From: Symbiodinium natans
Lineage: Eukaryota; Sar; Dinophyceae; Suessiales; Symbiodiniaceae
Assembly: GCA_905221605.1 (NCBI GenBank)
Contig: CAJNDS010000080.1
Coordinates: forward strand, 387,501-451,500
Length of the DNA stretch: 64,000 nt
Direction: 5' to 3'
Every line of letters begins with the position of its first letter. Positions within the stretch are counted from its first letter, which is position 1. Shown here piece after piece: positions 40,075 through 51,711 of this stretch. The notes under the pieces are model-generated. The model was given only the letters and a program-made list of their open reading frames with translations, searched no databases and was not told the origin of the DNA. The translations under genes and the position numbers were made by a program.

Positions 40075-41310
40075 ATGCTTCATCTGCTGATCCCGGGCCA
40101 CCCTGTTGGCGTTGCAGGGCGGCGCATAGATGCAGCCATCGGCCACCGCCAGGGCCACGCGCCACTTGTGGGCTTGAGGTGCGAAGACCGGTCCTCCAGG
40201 GCTCTTAAAAGAGCTCTTAAGTTGGGGTTTAGGGTTTAGGGTTTAGAGTTTAAAGTAGGGCCCATAGGGTGTTTAGGGTGTTTTGGGTTTAAGGCCCCAG
40301 GTATACGATTTTAGGGCTTCAGGGTTTCAGGGTTTAAGGGTGCTGGGAATGAAGACTGGGGTCTCGAATGGCAACTGAGAGTTTCAGGTCTTTGTGTGGT
40401 TTGGGCTCTTTTAGGGTATAAGATGTATAATGCTCAGGGTTTGTAAGCTTTGGGGTTTGGGGCTTGGAACTGTTGTTATAGGGTTTTGGGTGTAGGGTTG
40501 GGGGCTGATAAGGTCTAGGGCTTGAGGTTCATAAGACAGTTCGGCTATTGGAGTGCGCATAGGGATGTGCTTGCATAAAGCTCCTTAGCAAGCACCGAAT
40601 TCAGTCTAGAGAACAGTCCCGAGGCAAATCTGTAAACCCTACACCCATAAACCCTAAACCCTAAACCCTAAACTAGTTTAAACCCAACATCGACCAGATC
40701 CTGGTGGTTCTAAGTCCCATCCCAAAGCTGTGCACTTTCAGGTGGGCTTATAGGTTCACAGGGAAGCAAGGACTGATGTACATCATCCGGCTTGCTGTGA
40801 GGCTTCTGAGGACTTTTCAGATTTATAGTCAGGTTATACTGTTACTTGTAGGGCTGGATTTTGGGTTTCGGGCTCAGGGGGTGCGGGGTCCATACTGCTC
40901 CACGCAGGCATCGCCGCCCACGAGGATGCGCAGCGCTTGGTCCGCGCTGAATGGCGGCGCATAGACCTCGAACGCTAAAACCCATAAGGCCCTGAAGCCC
41001 CCTAAACCCTATAAACCCCAAACCCTAAACCCTAAACCCTATAAACCCTAAACCTTAAACCTTGAATCCCCTTGAGCTCTCAAACCCCAGACCCTAAAAC
41101 CACAATGATCTCCGACCAAAAGCCGAAGGAAGAGGCCAAAACCCTAAACCTCCTGAACCTCCTGAAGCCTACCGCTGCTTTCATTCAAAGCGGCGTGGCC
41201 ATCGGTGCCAGTCGCCGCGGCAGTGTAGCCCCCGCCACCACCAAAGCAGAGGTTGGGTCCTGCTTTCCACTTCAGCTTCAAATCGCAGGTTGGGCACGTG
41301 ATGCGCAATC
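40075..41310 (-). CDS. Beta-propeller-like protein, three exons
   Basis: Exons 41310-41173, 40974-40891 and 40193-40075 join in phase (G|CG Ala, then G|GA Gly with a GA donor). Exon 1 has ITCPTCDLKLKWK, a CxxC pair, and GYTAAATGTDGHAA. Exon 2 has FEVYAPPFSADQALRILVGG then DACVEQYG. Exon 3 has FAPQAHKWRVALAVADGCIY then APPCNANRVARDQQ, ending CAT before GTTTAGGG. The spaced motif KW-x-AxxDGxIYxxPxNAxxVLxI is a repeat typical of propeller-like proteins that I associate with dinoflagellate gene sets. The role is unknown and both ends are missing. The phase match and motif continuity across exons make the splicing model credible. Confidence 0.6.
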
Positions 41311-41417
41311 CTCGTAAGGAACCAGTAGGGTGACGTAAGGAACCACTATAGGGTGTAGGGTTTACGGTTTAGGCTTTAAGCTCGAGGGTCTAGGGCTTAG
41401 TGGTGATAGTCTTTCAG

Positions 41418-41804
41418 CACCCCGCCTATGTGATGCACCTGCTTCGTGGCCGTCGTGATGCGGAGGACGTGAGAAGCATGGTTGGGAGGACCTCCGCAGC
41501 AAAGGAAGGACTATGGGTTTAGGGTTTAGGGTTTAGGGTTTAGGGTTTAGGGTTTAGGGTATAGGGCTATGTAGGGGGCTTTCGGAGAGGCAGGCCCTGG
41601 CTTGGAGACTTCCTCTTGTGTTACCCTAAACCCTAAACCCTAAACCCTAAACCCTAAACCCTAAACCCTAAACCCTAGTTGGCACTTTGTGGAGCTTTTT
41701 TGGGAACTGGGATGGCTTGGGGGTTGCAGTTGTGGACTTCACGAAGCGAAGCCTCTGTCGAGGCCAAGAGTCACGAGCTCAATCCATCCATGCCATGGAA
41801 ACGG
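41418..41804 (+). CDS. Two-exon gene fragment
   Basis: Exons 41418-41468 (acceptor CTTTCAG, HPAYVMHLLRGRRDAED, donor GTGAGA) and 41730-41804 (acceptor GGTTGCAG, LWTSRSEASVEAKSHELNPS then MPWKR, donor GTGGGTTTAGGG) join 0|0. The intron holds both a TTTAGGG (41517-41560) and a CCCTAAA (41623-41678) array. Unknown product. Confidence 0.5.
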
Positions 41805-41899
41805 GTGGGTTTAGGGTTTAGGATTTAGGGTTTAGGGTTTAGGGTTTAGGGTTTAAGGTTTAGGGTTTAAGGTTTAGGGTTTACGGTTTGGGGTTTAGG

Positions 41900-42015
41900 C
41901 TAGGCTGCCCAGTAACCTAGGCTTAAAAAGGGTGCCCGTTTTTGCTTAAAGGGGTTTATAAGGGAACCTAAACCCCCCAAAAAGGGAATAAGGATACTAC
42001 TGGGCATCCTAGTAG
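41900..42015. mobile_element. MITE-like 115-bp element, copy 2
   Basis: Nearly identical to 6680-6796, with ends CTAGGCTGCCCAGTA and TACTGGGCATCCTAGTA. It sits in a TTTAGGG context on both sides, which suggests insertion into a tract. Confidence 0.65.
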
Positions 42016-42419
42016 GGTTTAGGGTAACTAAGCCGCAGCCCCCAAAACCGAAAGCTGACCTGCAGATGGCAAGAATCATCAGAATCCCCCGGGGCCTGGT
42101 GTCTCCTCCTCCGGGTGGGCTGGTGCTGGAAAGGGTGTGGACCCTCGGGGCGGCACTAAGGGTCGTCAGCGACTCGACGAGCACCCCCCTTTCCCCCACT
42201 CGGCGGCACCAGGGCGACAGTGCCTTTCCTCCCCATCTTCAGAGCTCATGATACACTCTTATTGCAAAAGAAGGTGAGCCTTTCGTGGTAATTTCCGAGC
42301 ACACAATGCAGTGATTTGATTTTGGTCACCAATTGGTGAGAGGACAAGGGAGGCTCGGAGGCAGGCGCAGTTTTGTTGCGGCTACAACTGGATGTAAGTC
42401 ATATTTGGTTTTGTTTTGC

Positions 42420-43040
42420 AAGCGTGGTCGCCCCCGGTGCTTTGCGCTCCCCCTGCATCTGGCGCACGCTTGTTGGGGTCTGATCCGTTTCGATCCGTTA
42501 TTGTTACTTGCTCTGGCCAGTCAATGTTCTGAGAGTGGGTCCTCGTGTACTCTCTTGACATGCTGATTTGTTCATGTGGGTTGCGTGTCGCCCCCGGTGC
42601 TGGAGCTGTGTGCTCCCCCTGCATCTGGCGCACGCTTGATCCGTTTCGATCCGCTATGGTTACTTACTCTGGCCAATCAATGTTCTGAGAGTGGGTCCTC
42701 GTGTGCTTTCTTGACGTGCTGATTTGTTCATGTGGGTTGCGTGTCGCCCCCGGTGCTGGAGCTGTGTGCTCCCCCTGCATCTGGCGCACGCTTGCTGAGG
42801 TCTGTTCCGTTTCGATCCGCTATGGTTACTTACTCTGGCCCGTCTACGTTATGAGAGTGGGTCCTCGTATGCTCTTTCGACATACTGTTTTGTTCATGCG
42901 GGTTGCGTGTCACCCCCGGTGCTGGAACCTGCCTCTGGCGCGCTTGTTGGGGCTCGTTCCGTTCTTGGTCCGTTTTGGTTTCTCCCTCCGGCCCGTTATT
43001 GTTGTGAGAGTTTTTTTCCTCCTCAGAGCAGGGGTGACGG
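42420..43040 (+). repeat. Tandem repeat, four units of about 160 bp
   Basis: The start block TCGCCCCCGGTGCT (or TCACCCCCGGTGCT) recurs at 42428, 42588, 42744 and 42910. Units also share CATCTGGCGCACGCTTG, GATCCGTTTCGATCCG and GAGAGTGGGTCCTCGT. ORFs on either strand are repetitive and without recognisable domain. Confidence 0.85.
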
Positions 43041-43069
43041 TTTTCGTCGGGGTCAAGCTTGCTTTGCAT

Positions 43070-43830
43070 TTGGCCTGATGACTCCGTGTGTTGGGTATGC
43101 TTGCTACATTGCTTGTTGCGACGATGTGAGGCCCTGGTTGCTACATTGGTCGATCGTCGTTTTGGGCTGGTTGTGCGTGGAGTTTTTGAGCTTGCTTTGC
43201 ACTTGGCCTGATGATTCCGTGTGTTGGGTATGCTTGCTGCGTTGCTTGTTGCGACGATGTGAGGCCCTGGTTGCTACATTTGTCGATCGTCGTTTTGGGC
43301 CGGTTGTGTGTGAGCTTGCTTTGCACTTGGCCTGATGATTCCGTGTGTTGGGTATGATTGCCACGTTGCTTGTTGCGACGATGCGAGGCCCTGGTTGCTA
43401 TATTGGTCGATCTGCTTTGCACTTGGCCTGATGATTCCGTGTGTTGGGTATGCTTGCTACATTGCTTGTGACGATGTGAGGCCCTGGTTGCTACATTGGT
43501 CGATCGTCGTTTTGGGCGGGTGTGTGTGGTGTTTTTGAGTTTGCTTTGCATGTGGCCTGTTGATTCCGTGTGTTGGGTATGATTGCTGCGTTGCTTGTTG
43601 CGACGATGTGAGGCCCTGGTTGCTATATTGGTCGGTCTGCTTTGCACTTGGCCTGATGATTCCATGTGTTGGGTATGCTTGCTACACGGCTTGTTGTGAC
43701 GATGTGAGGCCCTGGTTGCTACATTGGTCGATGGTCTTTTTGGGCCATGTGTGCATGGTGTTTTTGAGTTTGCTTTGCATGTGGCCTGTTGATTTCGTTT
43801 GTTGTCGATGCTTGCTGCCAAGTTGCTTGT
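43070..43830 (+). repeat. Tandem repeat, seven units alternating about 98 and 130 bp
   Basis: The block GCCTGATGATTCCGTGTGTTGG recurs near 43073, 43207, 43330, 43427, 43554, 43652 and 43783. Spacing alternates in the later units because some lack a 30-bp CGTCGTTTTGGGC segment. A 277-codon minus-strand ORF (43141-43974) runs through it with internal repeats such as TNVATRASHR; it could be a repetitive protein but is more simply a by-product. Confidence 0.85.
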
Positions 43831-44782
43831 TGTGACGATATTCTTTTCGCTGGGTGTGCGTGCTACATTGGTCGTGGGCTGAACCCCCTCTGCAGCTGAC
43901 AGTGCCTTTCTCCATGTGTAACGCTTGCACTGCCTCCTTACATCTGTTCGTGCTTTCGATGCGCTGGTAGACATACAATTTGATGAGAAAGTCGCCCTTG
44001 TTTGCTCGATTTTCGCTTGCCTTATGTTGCTGGTTGGCGACCCTTGGCTGCACTAGCTAATGCCCCCACTTGAACTCTGCGACGGAGGGGGGCGATGACG
44101 CTTGCGGAGCCTCCCTGAGAAGTTGAGAGGGACGTGGGAGGCAGGCCGCACCGTAAGTGCTGGTCGACACTCACTCACTCACTCACTCAATCATCAGAAT
44201 CATCAGAAGGCCTAAACCCTTCAAACCCTCAACTGGCCCTCAACCCCGAACATAAGTAATTATGCTGATCTCAACAAATCATCGCCATCATCAGACTTCG
44301 TAATAATCAAAGCAAGCATGCTAATGATAATCTCAATAACCTATATATATACACATATACATATATACACAAGCATCAGAGCCATAATCTACAAAATAAT
44401 CAAAGATTATCATCGTTTAATGGTTAGTGTAGTGATGGCGTGCTACCATGCGGGCCCCTGCGTCGGTTCATCCAGAACCCCAAGCCCCGAAACCATCTAT
44501 AGGCCACCGAACCAACATGCACTGGTGGCTTGAACAAAAGAAGACATGCTACCTCCAGGGCCCATTGAATTTGGGTTTAAGGTTTTCGGTGGATTATGCG
44601 GTGAGAATGACCTTGTTTGTCCATTTTGGGGGGATCATTCACTCGGCAGTATCAGGGGCTTCGACACGTAGGCCAATAGACATGAGGGCCAAGGTCTTAG
44701 GGTTTGGAATTCTGGGGCTTGGGGCTTGGGGTTTGGGGCTTTGGGGGGGGGCTTTGGGGCTCAGACTGAAACTTTAGAGAGG

Positions 44783-44858
44783 AGCAGTAGACGTTGCCGT
44801 CGGCGGCCACGGCAGCAGCACAATATTTTCCGACGCCACCAAGGATGGGCCCAATCCT
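44783..44858 (-). CDS. Candidate exon of the beta-propeller-like family
   Basis: Acceptor CCCTGCAG, residues RIGPILGGVGKYCAAAVAAD then GNVYCSS, matching the KW/KY-x-AxxxDGxxY spacing of the gene at 40075-41310. It could be an upstream exon of that gene across a 3.5-kb intron, or a separate gene. The right-hand phase is not resolved. Confidence 0.5.
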
Positions 44859-44862
44859 CTGC

Positions 44863-45640
44863 AGGGTTTAGGATTTAGGGTTTAGGGTTTAGGGTGGAGG
44901 GTTTAGGGTTTAGGGTGTAGGCAACATCGGGGCAGGTACATATCCGGGTCTGAATGGGGTATTCCAAATTACCACTAATATACCCCCAAGATACAAACAA
45001 AGGTTACTAGTAGGCGATCTACATTTATGGGGCTTGTTGGGTATCCGTTATGGAACATTCGTCTAGCTCAATGTAGTTTCTAGGGTCCTCTACTAAACTA
45101 CTAACCATTTGGGGTGGTCGGGACAGGTAGTTGGGAACGGGCCATTATCTTCTGTGGGCCCTATAGAAAATACAAGTCTATGAGTGACACAAGGGTTGTA
45201 TGAGGACAGTGCCAAAATCCGCAAACGCCGGGTTGAAATCGTACACTTCAAGTAACCCCCTGAAGGCACAAGCTGTCAGCTGTGTGACTCCTCTACATCC
45301 CGCACCCGGAAGGCTTCTGGAATGCCGGAAACAAGCTCTGCTTGAAGGTTTGGGGCAAGCTTAGGGCTTGCCAGGGACGGTCTGGGGATTAGTCTAGCCC
45401 AAATTTGTTCAACCCAGGTATAAACTGAAAATGTCAAGTATCAAGGTAATGCTCTGCCGGACGCAGTCGATCCTCAAGACCTCCACAGATCGGGCGCGAG
45501 ATCTTATAGTGCGTATATATATATATATGTATATATATATGAGAGAGGGACCTTTATGTACTATGTTGCCACTGGTTTTCTTTTATATATCAAATATAAG
45601 AGTCATTTACACTCTTTTAATATTTATGGAAGCAAACAAA
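44863..45640. other. No gene seen
   Basis: Sparse TTTAGGG at the left, then unique sequence and an (AT)n run at 45514-45540 before the AATT repeat field. Confidence 0.5.
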
Positions 45641-45649
45641 TTTAAATAA

Positions 45650-47980
45650 TTGAATCAATTGAATTAATTGAATTCTTGGGGGATATCCAGAATTCAAATA
45701 ATTCAATTAATTGAATTAATTGTATTCTGGGGGGGGGCCCAAGAATTCAATTAATTCAATTAATTGAATTATTTGAATTCTGGGGCCTCCCCCAGAATTC
45801 AATTAATTCAATTAATTCAATTCTTTGAATCTCTGACCTTGAGCCAGACCAATTGAATAATTCAATTAATTCAATTAATTCAATTAATTCAATTAATTCA
45901 ATTAATTCAATTAATTCAATTAATTCAATTAATTCAATTAATTGAATTAATTGAATTAATTGAATTCCGGGGCCTCCCCCAGAATTCAAATAATTCAATT
46001 AATTGAATTAATTGAATTCAGGGGCCTCCCCTAGAATACAATTAATTCAATTAATTGAATTAATTGAATTCTGGGGCCTCCTCCAGAATACAAATAATTG
46101 AATTAATTGAATTAATTGAATAAATTGAATTAATTGAATTAATTGAATTAATTGAATTAATTGAATTAATTGAATTAATTGAATTAATTGAAGTAATTGA
46201 ATTAATTGAATTAATTGAATTAATTGAATTATTTATATGGTTTGGCTGAGGCCCGGGATCAAAGGAATTAAAATAATTGAATTAATTGAATTCTGGGGCC
46301 TCCCCCAGAATTCAATTAATTCAATTAATTGAATTCTTTGAATCTCTGGCCCTGAGCCAGACCAATTGAATAATTCAATTAATTCAACTAATTCAATTAA
46401 TTCAATTAATTCAATTAATTCAATTAATTCAATTAATTGAATTAATTGAATTAATTGAATTCCGGGGCCTCCCCCAGAATTCAAATAATTCAATTAATTG
46501 AATTAATTGAATTCAGGGGCCTCCCCTAGAATACAATTAATTCAATTAATTGAATTCTGGGGCCTCCCCCAGAATTCAAATAATTCAATTAATTGAATTA
46601 ATTGAATTCTGGTGCCTCTCCCAGAATACAATTAATTCAATTAATTGAATTAATTGAATTCTGGGGCCTCCCCCAGAATACAAATAATTTAACTAATTGA
46701 ATTAATTGAATTAATTGAATTAATTATATGGTTTGGCTGAGGCCCGGGATCAAAGGAATTAAAATAATTGAATTAATTGAATTCTGGTGCCTCCCCCAGA
46801 ATTCAATTCATTCAAATAATTGAATTCTTTGAATCTCTGGCCCTGAGCCAGACCAATTGAATAATTCAATAAATTCAATTAATTCAATGAATTCAATTAA
46901 TTCAATTAATTCAATTAATTCAATTAATTCAATTAATTCAATTAATTCAATTAATTGAATTAATTGAATTCTGGGGCCTCCCCCAGAATTCAAATAATTC
47001 AATTAATTGAATTAATTGAATTCTGGGGCCTCTCCCAGAATACAATTAATTAACTTAATTGAATTAATTGAATTCTGGGGCCTCCCCCAGAATACAAATA
47101 ATTTAATTAATTGAATTAATTGAATTAATTGAATTAATTGAATTAATTGAATTATTTAAATGGTTTGGCTGAGGCCCGGGATCAAAGGAATTAAAATAAT
47201 TGAATTAATTGAATTCTGGGGCCTCCCCCAGAATTCAATTAATTCAATTAATTGAATTCTTTGAATCTCTGGCCCTGAGCCAGACCAATTGAATAATTCA
47301 ATTAATTCAATTAATTCAATTAATTCAATTAATTCAATTAATTCAATTAATTCAATTAATTCAATTAATTCAATTAATTCAATTAATTCAATTAATTCAA
47401 TTAATTGAATTAATTGAATTCTGGGGCCTCCCCCAGAATTCAAATAATTCAATTAATTGAATTAATTGAATTCTGGGGCCTCTCCCAGAATACAATTAAT
47501 TCAATTAATTGAATTAATTGAATTCTGGGGCCTCCCCCAGAATACAAATAATTTAATTAATTGAATTAATTGAATTAATTGAATTAATTGAATTAATTGA
47601 ATTAATTGAATTATTTAAATTGTTTGGCTGAGGCCCGGGATCAAAGGAATTAAAATAATTGAATTAATTGAATTCTGGGGCCTCCCCTAGAATTCAAATA
47701 ATTCAATTAATTGAATTAATTGAATTCTGGGGGGGGGCCCCAGAATTCAAATAATTCAATTAATTGAATTAATTGAATTCTGGGGCCTCTCCCAGAATAC
47801 AACAAATTCAATTAATTGAATTATTTGAAATAATTAAATTAATTAAATTATTTAAATTGTCTGGCTAAGGCTACAATATTAGAGAAATTAAAATAATAGA
47901 ATTATGTAAATTCTTGAGGAGGCACCAGAACTCAATTAATTCGAATAATTTGGTTATTTCAATTATTTAAATTTGTTTGC
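45650..47980. repeat. AATTGAATT/AATTCAATT palindromic higher-order repeat
   Basis: The base unit AATTGAATT or AATTCAATT runs for 2.3 kb. Three marker blocks recur: GGTTTGGCTGAGGCCCGGG (46239, 46730, 47162, 47622), GAATTCTGGGGCCTCCCCC (many), and TTGAATCTCTGGCCCTGAGC (four copies near 45825, 46336, 46829 and 47260). The first and third markers give a higher-order period of about 430-510 bp. GAATTCTGGGG-CCTC-CCCCAGAATTC is a perfect inverted repeat, and the AATT runs lengthen the arms. The ELIELI-type ORFs on the minus strand are artefacts. Confidence 0.93.
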
Positions 47981-47984
47981 TTCC

Positions 47985-48960
47985 TAAATATGAAAAGAGT
48001 GTATATGACTATATGTAGGTTTTCAGCTTAGCGCTATGCGGGGTTTACAGTTCTAGGTGTCTGGGCTTCTATTTCTTGAATCCTAAACCCTTAGCCCTAG
48101 CCCTAAACCCTAAACCCTAAACCCTAAACCTTAAACCCTAAACCCTAAACCCTAAACCTTAAACCCTAAACCCTAAACCTTAAATCGGGACATGAACACA
48201 TCTCATTACTGAGTTGTGGTTCTTCGGTTTTGACATCGGCCGAAGCTTGCCTTTTAGAGGCTGAGCTGATGGCTTGCGCAAGCGAAGTGTCCACTGACTT
48301 TATTTCTAGTCAAGGGGATAGGGTTTAGGGTTTCGAAGCTAAGTTGTTCAAGATCCTAAACTCTAAACCCGAAGCCTTAAACCCTAAACCTTAATGGCAG
48401 GCTTGGAAGCCTCAGAGGTAATGCTGCCGCGAACGGACACACTCAGAAGAGTGACTATAAGGTTTAGGGTTTGGGGTTCAGGGTTCAGGGTTTTAAGGGG
48501 AAGATGGTTGTGCGTCTTTCGTACGATGCTTCCACGCAACAACCAAGATATCATCGGTACAAGTCAGGATTCAAGGCATCTAGGAGTAACATCTCCTACA
48601 GACCGGAACATGATTTAATCTGACATCAATAACAAATGAAAGGTAGTATAAAGAGCATTTTCAATAATATAGTCATAGAGGCAATAATTATAATAATGCT
48701 TTCTCATCGTTGTGCATTAACTCGGAGTGCTGCTATCGGCCTTCGGGAAAGCGGGGTACTGACATCGGTCCCCGAACACGGTGGTACTGTTATCGGTCCG
48801 CCGTCTCCCCCCATTCTTTGTTTCAATATATCTCGCCAACTCCATATTTAGACACGGTGGGACTGTTATCGGTCCACTGTGTCTAATGCTATAGAGTTTA
48901 TATTTGTTTGTGTGATGGTTTTCATATTATATTTACAGCACTGTGTTTTTAATGTTACAG
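47985..48960. other. Low gene content; one possible short exon
   Basis: CCCTAAA blocks at 48100-48185. A plus-strand coding-like segment, AELMACASEVSTDF, follows an acceptor near 48260. Repeated CGGTGG/ACTG-TATCGGTCC phrases occur at 48725-48885 (four related copies). Confidence 0.4.
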
Positions 48961-48969
48961 GAAAAGGTT

Positions 48970-49266
48970 AACTCACGGTCTGTTGTTGTTGTCGTTGTTG
49001 TTGTTCTTGTTGTTCTTGTTGTTGTTGGTGTTGTTGTTGTTGTTGTTGCTGTTGTTTTTTCGTTGTTATCGTCGTGGTTATTGTTCTTTTTGTTGTGGTT
49101 ATGGTTGTTGTCTTCCTGGTTATTGTTGTTGTTGTCGTCGCGGGTGTTGTTGTTGTCGTTGTTGTCATCACGGTTGTTGTTCTTGTTGTTGTGGTTATGG
49201 TTGTTGTCGTCGTGGTTCTTGTTCTTGTTGTTGAGGTTATGGTTGCTGTCGTCGTGGTTGTTGTTC

Positions 49267-49297
<31 letters not shown>

Positions 49298-49489
49298 GGT
49301 TGTTGTTGCTTTTTGGTGTTGTTGTTGTTGTTGTTGTTGTTGTTGTGGTTGTTGTTGTTGTTGTTGTGGTTGTTGTGGTTGTTGTGGTTGTTGTGGTTGT
49401 GGTTGTTGTGGTTGTTGTGGTTGTTGTGGTTGTTGTTGTTGTTGTTGTGGTTGTGGTTGTTGTGGTTGTTGTTGTTGTTCTTGTTGTTC

Positions 49490-49526
<37 letters not shown>

Positions 49527-49545
49527 GGTTGTTGTTGCTTTTTAG

Positions 49546-49593
<48 letters not shown>

Positions 49594-49641
49594 GGTTGTT
49601 GTTGTTGTGGTTGATGTTGTTGTTGTTGTTGTTGTTGTTGC

Positions 49642-49686
<45 letters not shown>

Positions 49687-49740
49687 GGTTGTTGTGGTTG
49701 TTGTGGTTGTTGTGGTTGTGGTTGTTGTTGTTGTTGTTGG

Positions 49741-49779
<39 letters not shown>

Positions 49780-49826
49780 GGTTGTTGCGGTTGTTGTGGT
49801 TGTTGTGGTTGATGTGGTTGTTGTGG

Positions 49827-49874
<48 letters not shown>

Positions 49875-50099
49875 TTTTCGTTGTTATCGTCGTGGGTATT
49901 GTTCTTTTTGCTGTGGTTATGGTTGTTGTCTTCCTGGTTGTTGTTGTTGTCGTCGCGGGTGTTGTTGTTGTCGTTGTTGTCATCATGGTTGTTGTTCTTG
50001 TTGTTGTGGTTATGGTTGTTGTCGTCGTGGTTGTTGTTCTTGTTGTTGTGGTTATGGTTGTTGTCGTCGTGGTTGTTGTCGTTCTTCTTCTTCTTCTTC

Positions 50100-50134
<35 letters not shown>

Positions 50135-50265
50135 GCTGTTGTTGTTGTTGTCGTTGTCGTTGTTGTTGTTGCTGTTGTTGTTGTTGTTCTTTTTGTTGTG
50201 GTTATGGTTGTTGTCGTCGTGGTTGTTGTCGTTCTTCTTGTTGTTGTTGTTGTTGTTGTTGTTGC

Positions 50266-50333
<68 letters not shown>

Positions 50334-50985
50334 TTGTTGTTGTTGTTGTTGTTGTTGTTGTCGTTGTCGTTGTTGTTGTTGTTGTTGCTGTTGTTGTTGT
50401 TCTGGTTGTTGTTGTTGTTGTTTTTTTTTGGTTGTTGTTGCCGTGGTTACGGTTGTTGTGGTTATGGTTGTTGTCGTCGTGGCTGTTGTTCTTGTTGTTG
50501 TGGTTATGGTTGTTGTCGTCGTGGTTGTTGTCATTCTTCATCTTCTTCTTGTTGTTGTTGTTGTTATTTGTTGTTGTTGTTGTTGTGGTTATGGTTGTTG
50601 TCGTCGTGGTTGTCGTTCTTGTTCTTGTTGTTGTGGTTATGGTTGTTGTCGTCCTCGTTGTTGTTCTTGTTGCTGTGGTTACGGTTATTGTCGTCGTGGT
50701 TGTTGTCGTTCTTTTTCTTGTTGTTGTTGTTGTCGTTGTTGTTGTTGTTGCCGTTTTTTTTGGTCTGTGGCGGTGGTGGTGGTGCTGGCGGTTGTCGCGT
50801 TTTGTAGATATAGTCGTTGCAGTTGCCGTCGTGGTCGTCGTTGTTGCGGTTGTTGTTATTGTTCTCGTGGTGGTGGTAGTAGTGGTTCTGCTCGTGGTGG
50901 TGTTCGTGGCGACTGTGATGACGATGGTCGTGTTGATCGTTGTTGTCGTTGTGGCTGTCGTGGCCGTTGCTTTTTTTTTTCTATG
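48970..50985 (+). repeat. 2-kb (GTT)n-type trinucleotide block
   Basis: Nearly continuous GTT/GTC/GTG triplets. A longer unit (from TTTTTCGTTGTTATCGTCGTGG through TTGTTGTCGTCGTGG, about 200 nt) is present at 49055 and again at 49873 with high similarity, and shorter versions follow, so block duplications overlie the microsatellite. ORFs in all frames (poly-Leu, poly-Val, poly-Thr, poly-Gln) are not credible genes. Confidence 0.95.
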
Positions 50986-50989
50986 GCCG

Positions 50990-51700
50990 CACAAATCACG
51001 TGTTCAACTACAAGCTAACCCTTGCCTGTAAGGTGCGGGAACGCCCGAATGGAAGCCGGCGTGAGGATTTTCAGAAGGTGTGGAAAAGGCTTTGTGTGCT
51101 CTCACTTCCAGACAGTCATGTTTTCTCTGAGGTGTAGCTTGCTTGAACTCTTTCACACCTAGACCTCCAGCCTTAAAGCCACCGCCTTGAACCTTGAACC
51201 CTAAACTTTAAACCTTTAAGCAGTGAGAAATACAAAATATGCTTATGTCAGTACGTGAGGTAAATGCAATGCTTCTTTACTTCAGATATTGCTCAAAACA
51301 TAAACAAAAGAGAATATATTTTTAAAGGTATGGTTTAGTGCTTAAGGTTTGAGGTGTAGGGTTTAGGATTTAAAGTTGAAGTTTTCAGGTTCAGAATTTA
51401 GAATGCTCTGAACTTTGAGACTAAAAGCCGTTAGGAAGTTCATAATATCGAGCAGATTAGAACAAGCTCTGTGCTTTGCATGTGGATGAAGGTTGTCTCT
51501 CCTGAAGTGTTTAAATGTGTTACGTCATCCGTTTATGTGCACAGTCTAGATGGTATGTCAAGAGCGAATGCATGAATCATGAGCTTTATGCTCAAGACGA
51601 TCTCGTAATTATTTTCCGTGCGGTTCTCCTACACGCCGAAGGCTTGTCTCTTTGTTCTGCTTAGCTAATGCATAATGAATGTACCTACTCCACCTTTTCT
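50990..51700. other. Left flank of the AT-rich island
   Basis: Composition changes to AT-rich after about 51.2 kb and telomere-type tracts fade. No exon is recognised with confidence. A polypyrimidine stretch (CTACTCCACCTTTTCTCTGCAG) ends at 51706, just before the ATG of the next gene. Confidence 0.5.
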
Positions 51701-51711
51701 CTGCAGGGAAA

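Noticed and set aside
43070-43830. CRISPR-like array
   Set aside because: Units are contiguous tandem repeats with similar sequence between blocks; there are no unique spacers and the genome is eukaryotic.
45756-47452. Minus-strand ORFs with ELIELIELI repeats
   Set aside because: Direct translation of the AATTCAATT satellite; they recur with the higher-order unit and have no non-repeat content.
48943-51031. ORFs of 200-585 codons in several frames across the GTT block
   Set aside because: They encode runs of Leu, Val, Thr, Gln or Cys in every frame of a trinucleotide repeat; there is no domain or codon signal.
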